Source: Ruminococcus sp. CAG:403
Lineage (GTDB): Bacteria > Bacillota > Clostridia > Oscillospirales > Ruminococcaceae
Assembly (NCBI GenBank): GCA_000437255.1
Contig: FR899081.1
Span: forward strand, 39,399-51,677
Length of the DNA stretch: 12,279 nt
Reading direction: 5' to 3'
The translations under genes were made by a program, and so were the position numbers. The notes beneath the pieces were generated by a model. It saw only the letters and a list, made by a program, of their open reading frames with translations, made no database searches and was not told where the DNA came from. The first letter of the stretch is position 1. The number at the start of each line of letters is the position of its first letter. This document shows, piece after piece, positions 6,018 to 12,279 of this stretch.

Positions 6018-8108
6018 TTATTCGCTGCGTGTGCCTGCCTGCACAATGACCTCTGCAACCAGTTGCGGTGGCAGCTGTTCATAGCGAACCGGCTCCAACT
6101 GGAACACCCCTCTTCCCTGCGTCATCTGCCGCAGAAGCAATGCAAAGTCTGCCATTTCCCGCATAGGAACTTCCGCAGAAATAATGGTAAGTCCCTTTTG
6201 TTCTTCAGACGGTGTCATTCCCATTACACGGCCACGGCGCTTGTTCAGTTCTCCCATCATATCACCTGTATTCTCATCCGGAACAGTGACATCCAGCTGT
6301 CCGATTGGTTCCAACAATACCGGATCTGCCTGCCGGACACCCTCTTTATAAGCAAGTGACGCTGCCGTTTTAAAAGCCATTTCCGAAGAATCAACCGGAT
6401 GATAGGATCCATCCACCAAAATTGCCTTCAAGCCAACCATTGGGAAGCCTGCCAAAACACCCTTCTGAACGCATTCCTGCAAGCCTTTTTCCACTGCCGG
6501 GAAGAAATTCTTCGGTACAGCTCCACCGAATACACGTTCTTCAAATACCAGTTCATCGGAAAGACACGGTTCAAATTCAATCCAAACATCGCCATACTGT
6601 CCATGCCCGCCGGACTGCTTCTTATATTTGCCCTGTACTTTTACCTTTTTCCGAATGGTTTCCCGGTAAGCAATCTTTGGTGCAGTCAAGGTAACAACTA
6701 CGCCAAAATCGTACTTCAATCTGGATGTAACAGCAAGCAAATGCTGTTCGCCCAAGCCCGTCAGCAACATCTCTCGTGTATCTGGATTCTGTACATAGGA
6801 AAGGGTCTGATCTTCCTCCAGCAACTTCTGCATTGCTACCGATAATTTGCTCTCCTCCCCACGTGCTTCCGTATGAACTGCCATACAATAGCATGGATGC
6901 GGAAAGGCAGGCTGTTCCAGCGCTGCAATTTTTCCAGCAGCACACAAGGTATCCCCTGTATGGGCACGCAGTTTCGGCACTGCCACAATGTCTCCGCAAC
7001 ATGCCTGATCGGTTTCCTTCTGCCGTTTTCCGGTTAGGAATACCATTTTTCCAATCTTTTCTGTTGTTCCATCGGATGCATTCACCAGTTCCATGCCGGA
7101 TTCCAACACACCAGCACAAACTTTCAGGAATGACAATTTTCCAGTGAAAGGATCCACTGCGGTTTTAAAAACATAAGCACAAACCGGTTCTTTTGCATTA
7201 CAGGTAATTTCAACAGGTTCTCCTTCCGGATCAGAAGCCAGCAACACTTCTTCCGGACTCGGATTGGGAACCAACAGTTCCATTTCCTTCATCAGCATAT
7301 CTACGCCAGCCATTGTAGCAGCAGATACGCAGGTAACCGGTGTCAGGATGCCGGCTTCCATACCACGGTGAATGCCGTCTACCCGTTCCTTCTGCGTAAA
7401 TGGCTCCCCAGAGAAGAACTTTTCAAACAAGGCCTCATCCGTCTCTGCGATTGCCTCCGAAAAAGCTTCCACCAAACCATCAATTCGATAGCTGAGCTTT
7501 TCAGAAAGTTCCGCAGTCGGCATTTCAGTTTCCACTGCATTGCCGGATTCATCGTAACGATAGGCTTTCATTTCAATCAGGTTGACATAAGAAACGACCT
7601 TCCGATCTACAATCACAGGAACCACAATCGGGCAAACCGTCGGCCCAAATTCAGATTTCAACTGCGTAAAAACGTTATAGAAGTTGGCATTTTCATCATC
7701 AATCTTGGTAACTACAAACAGTTTCTGTTTTCCCATTTTGGAAGCTGCATCATATGCCTTATGCGTTCCCACTTTCACACCGGATTTTCCGGAAACGGTA
7801 ATCATTACACAATTGCTGGCAGAGATTCCTTCTACCATTTCGCCTGCAAAATCAAACAAACCCGGTGTATCCAGCAAATTGATCTTCTGGTCTCCGTTTC
7901 GAATGGAGGCAGCAGTCATATATACAGAAGACTTTCGCTTCAATTCTTCCGCTGTATAATCGGATATGGTATTTCCTTCTGCCACAGAGCCAAACCGTTC
8001 GGTTACACCACCTTGATACAACAATGCTTCCAACAGTGTTGTTTTTCCGGAACCGGCATGCCCGGCAAGTGCAATATTTTTAATTGATTTTGTTTCATAT
8101 TCCATCAT
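6018..8108 (-). CDS. Elongation factor G-like translational GTPase (EF-G paralogue)
   Basis: This 696-residue protein has the five-domain EF-G layout: GTPase domain (about 1-280), domain II (about 300-395), III (about 400-475), IV (about 478-600) and V (about 600-690). Visible motifs are the P-loop GHAGSGKT (16-23), DTPGLFDF (80-87), TKID (134-137), the domain IV tip SGGHGQYG (499-506) and YHPVDSSE (569-576). Standard EF-G has AHIDAGKTT, DTPGHVDF and NKMD, so this is a divergent paralogue and not the main fusA. The His of PGH, important for GTP hydrolysis, is Leu84 here. No str-operon neighbours (rpsL, rpsG, tuf) are present. The start at 8108 has GGAG eight bases upstream. An in-frame ATG at 8180 lies only about 8 bases after the predicted transcription start with no ribosome site, so it is rejected. 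Role is unknown: ribosome binding without turnover, stress adaptation or recycling are possible. Family confidence is high. Confidence 0.92.
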   Translation of the reverse strand: MMEYETKSIKNIALAGHAGSGKTTLLEALLYQGGVTERFGSVAEGNTISDYTAEELKRKSSVYMTAASIRNGDQKINLLDTPGLFDFAGEMVEGISASNCVMITVSGKSGVKVGTHKAYDAASKMGKQKLFVVTKIDDENANFYNVFTQLKSEFGPTVCPIVVPVIVDRKVVSYVNLIEMKAYRYDESGNAVETEMPTAELSEKLSYRIDGLVEAFSEAIAETDEALFEKFFSGEPFTQKERVDGIHRGMEAGILTPVTCVSAATMAGVDMLMKEMELLVPNPSPEEVLLASDPEGEPVEITCNAKEPVCAYVFKTAVDPFTGKLSFLKVCAGVLESGMELVNASDGTTEKIGKMVFLTGKRQKETDQACCGDIVAVPKLRAHTGDTLCAAGKIAALEQPAFPHPCYCMAVHTEARGEESKLSVAMQKLLEEDQTLSYVQNPDTREMLLTGLGEQHLLAVTSRLKYDFGVVVTLTAPKIAYRETIRKKVKVQGKYKKQSGGHGQYGDVWIEFEPCLSDELVFEERVFGGAVPKNFFPAVEKGLQECVQKGVLAGFPMVGLKAILVDGSYHPVDSSEMAFKTAASLAYKEGVRQADPVLLEPIGQLDVTVPDENTGDMMGELNKRRGRVMGMTPSEEQKGLTIISAEVPMREMADFALLLRQMTQGRGVFQLEPVRYEQLPPQLVAEVIVQAGTRSE

Positions 8109-8194
8109 GGTTTTCTCTCCAATCCAGTTCATTTCATTTGTTGCAGCAATATCTCGTACCAAACTGTATGGTAATTGCAAAGCTGTTATTCCTA

Positions 8195-8223
8195 ATTATA
8201 TACTATTTTACCATAAATTGCAA
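8195..8223 (-). promoter_or_regulatory. SigA promoter of the EF-G-like gene
   Basis: On the minus strand TTGCAA (8223-8218) and TATAAT (8200-8195) are 17 bases apart. Transcription would begin near 8188, leaving a leader of about 80 bases to the ATG at 8108. It lies between the ppk terminator and the gene, making the EF-G-like gene its own unit. Confidence 0.72.
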
Positions 8224-8274
8224 TAGGTTTTTGAAAAAATATATGCAAAATTTCAATTTCTTTCCACAAAGCAG

Positions 8275-8309
8275 CAAAAAACCATCCCCGGCTGCTGCCG
8301 AGGATGGTT
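8275..8309 (-). terminator. Intrinsic terminator of ppk
   Basis: The outer arms AACCATCC (8280-8287) and GGATGGTT (8302-8309) pair. An inner stem (8289-8292 with 8297-8300) closes a 4-base loop after a single C-A mismatch. On the minus strand the stem runs straight into a U-tract (8281-8275). It begins four bases after the ppk stop codon. Confidence 0.88.
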
Positions 8310-8313
8310 CTGT

Positions 8314-10383
8314 TTATTGCTTCTTTTGCGCTTCCGAACGGACTGCTTGATAAGCCTGTTCATAGAAATATTCCTGTGCATTCAAAAGCGGCTCTGTTCG
8401 TTCTGCTCGGCGGTAAGTACCGTCCGGCTGCTGAATTCGTGCTTTTACATTGTCCTGCATCATGATGCGGAACATTCCCACAATCCGTTTCCGAATATCG
8501 GCATCGTAAACCGGTGCACCAACTTCTACACGGCGACGGGTATTTCGTGTCATCAAGTCTGCGGAAGCAATGTAAACCTGCTGCGACTCTCCCGTTCCAA
8601 AAATATAAATTCGATTGTGTTCCAGGAATCGTCCCACAATGCTGCGCACTGTAATGTGTTCGGTCAAATCTGGAACGCCAGCCACCAGGCAGCAGCTTCC
8701 ACGCACAATCAATTCAATGGTTACGCCTGCCTGTGATGCCTCAATCATCTTCTGAATCAAGTATTTATCCGTCAGGGAATTGATCTTGATTCCAATATAG
8801 GCAGGTTTTCCCTGTTTTGCCTTTTCAATTTCTGCATCCATTTTATCCGCAATCTTATTTTGGAGACATTGTGGTGCAACCAATAGATGTTTGGTTTCTT
8901 CTACCACCTGTCCCAGGCACAGCGACTGGAAAACCTGATTGGCTTCCATGCCGATTTCCGGATTGGCAGTCATTAAAGAGTAGTCCGTGTAAATTTCTGC
9001 GGTTTTTTCATTGTAATTTCCCGTTCCAATCTGCGTGAGATATTCAATTTTTGAACGCTTTTTCTTGGTAATCAAACACAGCTTAGAATGTACCTTCAGC
9101 CGATCCAAACCATAAATAATCCGGCAGCCTGCATCTTCCAGACGGCGAGACCATTCAATGTTGTTTTCCTCGTCAAATCGTGCCCGCAGCTCGACAAGCA
9201 CCACAACCTCTTTTCCATTTTCGGCAGCTTCAATCAGTGCTTCTACAATTTTACTGTTCTGTGCCACCCGGTACAGCGTCATCTTAATGGAAACAACATT
9301 GGGATCTTCCCCTGCTTCCTGGAGCAGCTTCAAGAACGGACGAATGCTTTCATATGGGAAAGACAGGAACCGATCTTTTTCTTCAATCTGCCTCATAACG
9401 GAACGGCTACTGGAAAAGTCCGCCGACCGCTGCGGAACTCTTCTCGGATAAAAGAGTGATCGATTGCGGCGCAGCATATCCCGAACCTTTCCCAAGAAAG
9501 AAAGATTCAGCGGTGCTTCGGAATAGAATACCTGTTCCTCTTCCAAACGCAAATACGTGCAAAGCTTTGCAATCACAGAAGGATCCATCAGACGGGAATA
9601 CTCCATCTTTACCGGACAAAGTTTTTTCCGCTTCCGAATCAGTTTTTCCATCTCTTCCCGGTAATCCACATCGGTATCATTGGAGCCTTCCACCGGATCA
9701 ATATCCGCATTGCGGATAATCCGAATGAGTGTTTTGCTTCGAATGATATGGTGCGTGAAAATTTCCGGTGCAAAATGCAGAATCAGCTCCTCGACCAAAA
9801 TAAATCGGTTTTTGTTGCCGGGCAGCATGATATACCGTGGGAACACTTCACTGCTGCAAGGCACAATTCCCAACTTCTCATTGCCCTTCTTTTCCAGCAC
9901 TGCAACCGCATAAATGGCTTTGTTTTGCAAAAACGGAAACGGCTGTTTTTTGCCAATGATCTGCGGCGACAGTAGCGGCTCCAGCTCAGTCTTAAAATAT
10001 TGCTTTAAGTACGCTGCTTCTTTTTCGGAAATAGAATGAAAATCGACTACGGTGACGTTTTTCTTTTCCAATTCCCTTTGCAGATTCAAATACACCTTAT
10101 CTTTACAGCGCAGCAGTGTTCGTACTTCCTGGAAGATTGCATGCAGCTGTTCTTCACAAGTCATATTGGTCTTATTTTCCCGGATATTCTTGGAAACCAG
10201 CATCTGATCGTAAATAGAACCCACCCGCACCATAAAGAATTCATCTAAATTACTTTGAAAAATAGATAAAAAAGAAAGGCGTTCGCACAGAGGATTCTCC
10301 GGATCCTGCGCCTCTTCCAAAACACGTTGATTAAACTTCAACCAGGAAAGTTCCCGGTTGGCATAGCAATTCATTAACTCCAT
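8314..10383 (-). CDS. ppk1: Polyphosphate kinase 1
   Basis: PPK1 reversibly transfers the gamma phosphate of ATP to inorganic polyphosphate, usually at the inner face of the membrane, and supports phosphate storage and stress survival. The 689-residue protein matches the family in length. It has the N-terminal NRELSWLKFNQRVLEEA (9-25), QSNLDEFFMVR with Asn45 (43-53), KMTLYR (367-372), ELRARFDEENN (398-408), the KVHSKLCL motif with the phosphate-accepting His432, and EHNRIYIF with the second conserved His589. All catalytic residues appear intact. The start at 10383 is preferred because AAAGGGG (10398-10392) lies 8 bases upstream. ATG 10389 is too close to that site, and the in-frame ATG at 10467 lies at the predicted transcription start. 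It is a monocistronic unit with a terminator four bases after its stop, divergent from speD. No ppx or pho genes are adjacent. Confidence 0.96.
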   Translation of the reverse strand: MELMNCYANRELSWLKFNQRVLEEAQDPENPLCERLSFLSIFQSNLDEFFMVRVGSIYDQMLVSKNIRENKTNMTCEEQLHAIFQEVRTLLRCKDKVYLNLQRELEKKNVTVVDFHSISEKEAAYLKQYFKTELEPLLSPQIIGKKQPFPFLQNKAIYAVAVLEKKGNEKLGIVPCSSEVFPRYIMLPGNKNRFILVEELILHFAPEIFTHHIIRSKTLIRIIRNADIDPVEGSNDTDVDYREEMEKLIRKRKKLCPVKMEYSRLMDPSVIAKLCTYLRLEEEQVFYSEAPLNLSFLGKVRDMLRRNRSLFYPRRVPQRSADFSSSRSVMRQIEEKDRFLSFPYESIRPFLKLLQEAGEDPNVVSIKMTLYRVAQNSKIVEALIEAAENGKEVVVLVELRARFDEENNIEWSRRLEDAGCRIIYGLDRLKVHSKLCLITKKKRSKIEYLTQIGTGNYNEKTAEIYTDYSLMTANPEIGMEANQVFQSLCLGQVVEETKHLLVAPQCLQNKIADKMDAEIEKAKQGKPAYIGIKINSLTDKYLIQKMIEASQAGVTIELIVRGSCCLVAGVPDLTEHITVRSIVGRFLEHNRIYIFGTGESQQVYIASADLMTRNTRRRVEVGAPVYDADIRKRIVGMFRIMMQDNVKARIQQPDGTYRRAERTEPLLNAQEYFYEQAYQAVRSEAQKKQ

Positions 10384-10471
10384 ATTCATGTCCCCTTTGG
10401 TCAAAAGCAATTCTAAACAAAATACACCTGGTAATTTTGTATAAGATTGCTGAAAAATCATTTTCATTTTG

Positions 10472-10500
10472 ATTATACACCATTTTCAAAACAAAATCCA
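10472..10500 (-). promoter_or_regulatory. Probable ppk promoter
   Basis: A perfect minus-strand TATAAT lies at 10477-10472, with a weak TGGATT -35 at 10500-10495 after 17 bases. Transcription would start near 10465, about 82 bases before the chosen ATG. The -35 matches only three of six consensus bases, so an activator may be needed, or the true -35 may differ. No PhoB/PhoP-type repeat was recognised. Confidence 0.45.
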
Positions 10501-10710
10501 GCTTTTTCACTTTAAATCTATGTTAATTTATGTTTTGCATATATTATATTCATCTATTTTGTGCAAAATCACAAATTTTATCCCTGCATTTCAACCTTTC
10601 TTTTTGGCATAGCAAACAAAGAATGGCATATTCTTTTGATGACACGCCGAACAATACACTGCTATATCTGGAGATTTCTGTAAAATCGAAATAAATTTTT
10701 ACAATTTCAA
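10501..10710 (+). other. AT-rich intergenic stretch between the ppk and speD promoters
   Basis: No gene or RNA is recognisable here. It is strongly AT-rich. It holds a small palindromic site, ATTTTG-TG-CAAAAT (10556-10569), a spaced inverted repeat TTTTGCA/TGCAAAA (10533-10539 and 10562-10568), and a weak hairpin AAAGAAT/ATTCTTT (10618-10624 and 10630-10636). An additional minus-strand TATAAT at 10548-10543 could be a second ppk promoter, but no convincing -35 accompanies it. These may be regulator sites, or simply AT-rich chance matches. Confidence 0.3.
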
Positions 10711-10739
10711 TTGAATTTCTGTGCAGAATATGCTATAAT
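10711..10739 (+). promoter_or_regulatory. SigA promoter of the speD operon
   Basis: TTGAAT (10711-10716) and TATAAT (10734-10739) are separated by 17 bases, and TGC directly before the -10 makes it an extended -10. Transcription should start near 10746, giving a leader of about 45 bases that contains the palindrome at 10754-10769. Confidence 0.8.
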
Positions 10740-10753
10740 AGGTCAATTGAGTG

Positions 10754-10769
10754 CTGCGGATATCCGCAG
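10754..10769. promoter_or_regulatory. Perfect 16-bp palindrome in the speD leader
   Basis: CTGCGGATATCCGCAG is a perfect dyad, GC-rich within an AT-rich region. It lies about 8-23 bases after the predicted transcription start and 8 bases before the ribosome site AGGGAAGG. It could be an operator blocking transcription. Alternatively it could form an RNA hairpin (six base pairs, ATAT loop) close to the ribosome site. Which of these applies is not decidable from sequence. Confidence 0.5.
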
Positions 10770-10790
10770 ACGGAATTAGGGAAGGCTGTG

Positions 10791-11600
10791 ATGATAGGGT
10801 TGGAAAAAAAGCTGGCTTTATATGGATTTAACAATCTCACAAAAACATTGAGTTTTAACATTTATGATGTTTGCTATGCAAAGTCAGAACGAGAAAAACA
10901 AGATTATATCCGTTATATTGACGAGCAGTACAACTCCGAACGATTAACAAAAATCTTATGTGATGTCACCCGCATGATCGGTGCTACTATTTTAAATATT
11001 TCCAAACAGGACTACGAACCGCAGGGCGCTTCTGTCAACGTTTTGATTGCAGAAGGTTCTGTTGCCCCTGATCAGATTGATGACTCCTGCAACCAGGGAA
11101 GTCCTTTTCTCAATCGGCGGGATGTCCACGCCCATTTGGATAAAAGCCACGTCACGGTACACACATTTCCGGAGAGCCATCCGGACAATGAAATTACCAC
11201 CTTTCGAGTGGATATCGATGTTTCTACCTGTGGGGAAATTTCTCCGCTGAACACACTGGATTACCTGATTCGAAGCTTCGATTCAGATATTATGACCATT
11301 GACTATCGGGTTCGTGGATTTACCAGAGACATTACCGGAAAAAAATATTTCATCGATCATGATATTACGTCCATTCAGGATTATATCAGCTCTGACATTT
11401 TACTGAAATATGATACGCTGGACATGAACGTCTACCAGTGCAACATGTTCCACAGCCGCATGCTGATCAAAGAACTGGAACTACAAAACTATCTGTTTAA
11501 AACGGATGTCTATGAGTTGGATCCCAAAGTACGGCTGGATATTACCAACCGCCTGCGCCGTGAGATGATTGAAATCTACAGCGGCATGAACATCTACTAG
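10791..11600 (+). CDS. speD: S-adenosylmethionine decarboxylase proenzyme (E. coli-type)
   Basis: SpeD decarboxylates S-adenosylmethionine to give the aminopropyl donor for spermidine synthesis. It is made as a proenzyme that cleaves itself, turning the serine at the cut into a pyruvoyl cofactor. The 269-residue protein is of the long E. coli type, not the roughly 125-residue Bacillus type. The cleavage motif HLDKSHVTVHTFPESHP (115-131) places the cut between Lys118 and Ser119. Cys147, in STCGEISPLNTLDYL, corresponds to the conserved catalytic cysteine. The ATG at 10791 is chosen with AGGGAAGG five bases upstream; a GTG directly before it (10788) is an in-frame alternative. It is the first gene of an operon, followed after 13 bases by a basic amino acid decarboxylase. 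A promoter and a 16-bp palindrome lie just upstream. Confidence 0.96.
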   Translation: MIGLEKKLALYGFNNLTKTLSFNIYDVCYAKSEREKQDYIRYIDEQYNSERLTKILCDVTRMIGATILNISKQDYEPQGASVNVLIAEGSVAPDQIDDSCNQGSPFLNRRDVHAHLDKSHVTVHTFPESHPDNEITTFRVDIDVSTCGEISPLNTLDYLIRSFDSDIMTIDYRVRGFTRDITGKKYFIDHDITSIQDYISSDILLKYDTLDMNVYQCNMFHSRMLIKELELQNYLFKTDVYELDPKVRLDITNRLRREMIEIYSGMNIY

Positions 11601-11613
11601 AGGAGGGGGCAAC

Positions 11614-12279
11614 ATGCAGCTTACGCAGCAGGATGCACCGCTATTGGAAGCTTTAGAAGAACATCGACTCAACCGCGTGGTGCGATTCGATGTTCCCGGC
11701 CATAAAGGCGGTCGAGGCAATCAGGAGCTCAGCCGCTTTCTCGGTGCAAGCGCCGTACAAATGGATGTTAATTCCATGAAAAATCTCGACAACCTCTGTC
11801 ACCCGGTTTCTGTCATCAAGGATGCACAGGAGCTGGCAGCAGAGGCCTTTGGGGCAAAGCACGCTTTCTTTATCATCAATGGCGCAACCGGCGCCAATCA
11901 GGCAATGATTATGTCAGTCTGCAAAGCCGGTGACAAACTTATTATGCCACGAAATGTACACCGCAGTGCCATCAATGCACTGGTTGTAAACGGTGCCATT
12001 CCGGTTTATGTAGATCCGGACGAAAACAAAGATCTCGGCATTCCGCTCGGCATGCGGGCAGAAGATGTCGAACGTGCCGCCATCGAAAACCCGGATGCAA
12101 AAGCCATCCTGGTCAACAATCCGACTTATTACGGTGTCTGCGCCGATTTGAAAAAAATCGCAGAAATTGCACATCGCCATAACATGCTACTGCTCGCTGA
12201 TGAAGCACACGGTACACATTTTTACTTTGGCGAAAATCTGCCATGCAATGCCATGGCGGCTGGCGCCGATATGGCTGCG
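11614..12279 (+). CDS. Orn/Lys/Arg decarboxylase, SpeA/CadA-like (3' end cut by window edge)
   Basis: This is the N-terminal 222 residues of a PLP-dependent fold-type I decarboxylase of the Bacillus SpeA/lysine decarboxylase type, whose full length is usually about 470-490 residues. Visible motifs are FDVPGHKGG (25-33), the cofactor-phosphate loop NGATGANQAMI (89-99), PRNVHRSA (112-119), NNPTYYG (168-174) and DEAHG (196-200), whose Asp contacts the pyridine nitrogen. The PLP-binding Lys (SxHK motif) would fall just past the right edge. A very strong ribosome site, AGGAGGGGG (11601-11609), starts right after the speD stop. Position directly behind speD implies a diamine supply for spermidine: agmatine from arginine, or cadaverine/putrescine from lysine/ornithine. 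Substrate specificity cannot be told from this part of the sequence. Confidence 0.93.
   Translation, partial: MQLTQQDAPLLEALEEHRLNRVVRFDVPGHKGGRGNQELSRFLGASAVQMDVNSMKNLDNLCHPVSVIKDAQELAAEAFGAKHAFFIINGATGANQAMIMSVCKAGDKLIMPRNVHRSAINALVVNGAIPVYVDPDENKDLGIPLGMRAEDVERAAIENPDAKAILVNNPTYYGVCADLKKIAEIAHRHNMLLLADEAHGTHFYFGENLPCNAMAAGADMAA

Noticed and set aside
7368..8087. A 239-codon plus-strand frame opposite the EF-G-like gene
   Set aside because: It is antisense to conserved GTPase-domain coding sequence, and its translation is of shadow-type composition (His/Phe/Ile/Cys rich).
8109..8180. 24-residue N-terminal extension of the EF-G-like protein from the ATG at 8180
   Set aside because: That ATG lies only about 8 bases after the predicted transcription start and has no ribosome site. 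The ATG at 8108 has GGAG eight bases upstream and gives a family-like N-terminus.
10384..10467. 28-residue N-terminal extension of PPK1 from the ATG at 10467
   Set aside because: It overlaps the predicted promoter and start site. PPK1 family members begin close to the NRELSWL motif, and AAAGGGG is well placed for the ATG at 10383.

Overview
The window looks like a chromosomal segment of an anaerobic, mid-GC Gram-positive bacterium of the class Clostridia, probably a gut or rumen member of the Ruminococcaceae/Oscillospirales. This rests on protein-level resemblance, SigA-type TTGACA/TATAAT promoters, AGGAGG-like ribosome sites and a ferredoxin-dependent 2-oxoacid oxidoreductase. No mobile element, tRNA, rRNA or CRISPR array is visible. 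The gene content is mostly metabolic and housekeeping.

Layout, left to right. (1) 1-3206, minus strand: an operon transcribed right to left, with an AMP-forming acyl/aryl-CoA ligase first and then iorA (alpha subunit of indolepyruvate:ferredoxin oxidoreductase), which runs off the left edge. (2) 3207-3408: a divergent control region with overlapping direct and inverted repeats. (3) 3409-4218, plus strand: a TIM-barrel metal-dependent amidohydrolase. (4) 4330-4369: a perfect bidirectional terminator hairpin between convergent genes. (5) 4384-5766, minus: an unrecognised membrane protein with a repetitive Pro/Ala/Glu linker and a C-terminal zinc ribbon. Its consensus-perfect promoter lies 140 bases upstream, in a stretch crowded with TTGACA sequences. 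(6) 6018-8108, minus: an EF-G-like translational GTPase paralogue with altered GTPase motifs, with its own promoter and terminator. (7) 8314-10383, minus: polyphosphate kinase (ppk1), with its own terminator. (8) 10384-10790: an AT-rich divergent intergenic region. (9) 10791-12279, plus: the start of a polyamine operon, speD followed 13 bases later by an Orn/Lys/Arg decarboxylase cut by the right edge.

Functionally, the left operon links arylacetates and arylpyruvates through CoA esters. It could ferment aromatic amino acids to arylacetates, or run in reverse to build aromatic amino acids from arylacetates; the AMP-forming ligase fits the second direction somewhat better. The right end makes decarboxylated SAM and a diamine for spermidine-type polyamines. 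The central genes are separate transcription units.

No clearly new multi-gene system is present. The observations most worth following are the EF-G paralogue without the catalytic His, the ligase-IorA pairing, the 16-bp palindrome downstream of the speD promoter, and the TTGACA cluster and structured leader of the zinc-ribbon gene.
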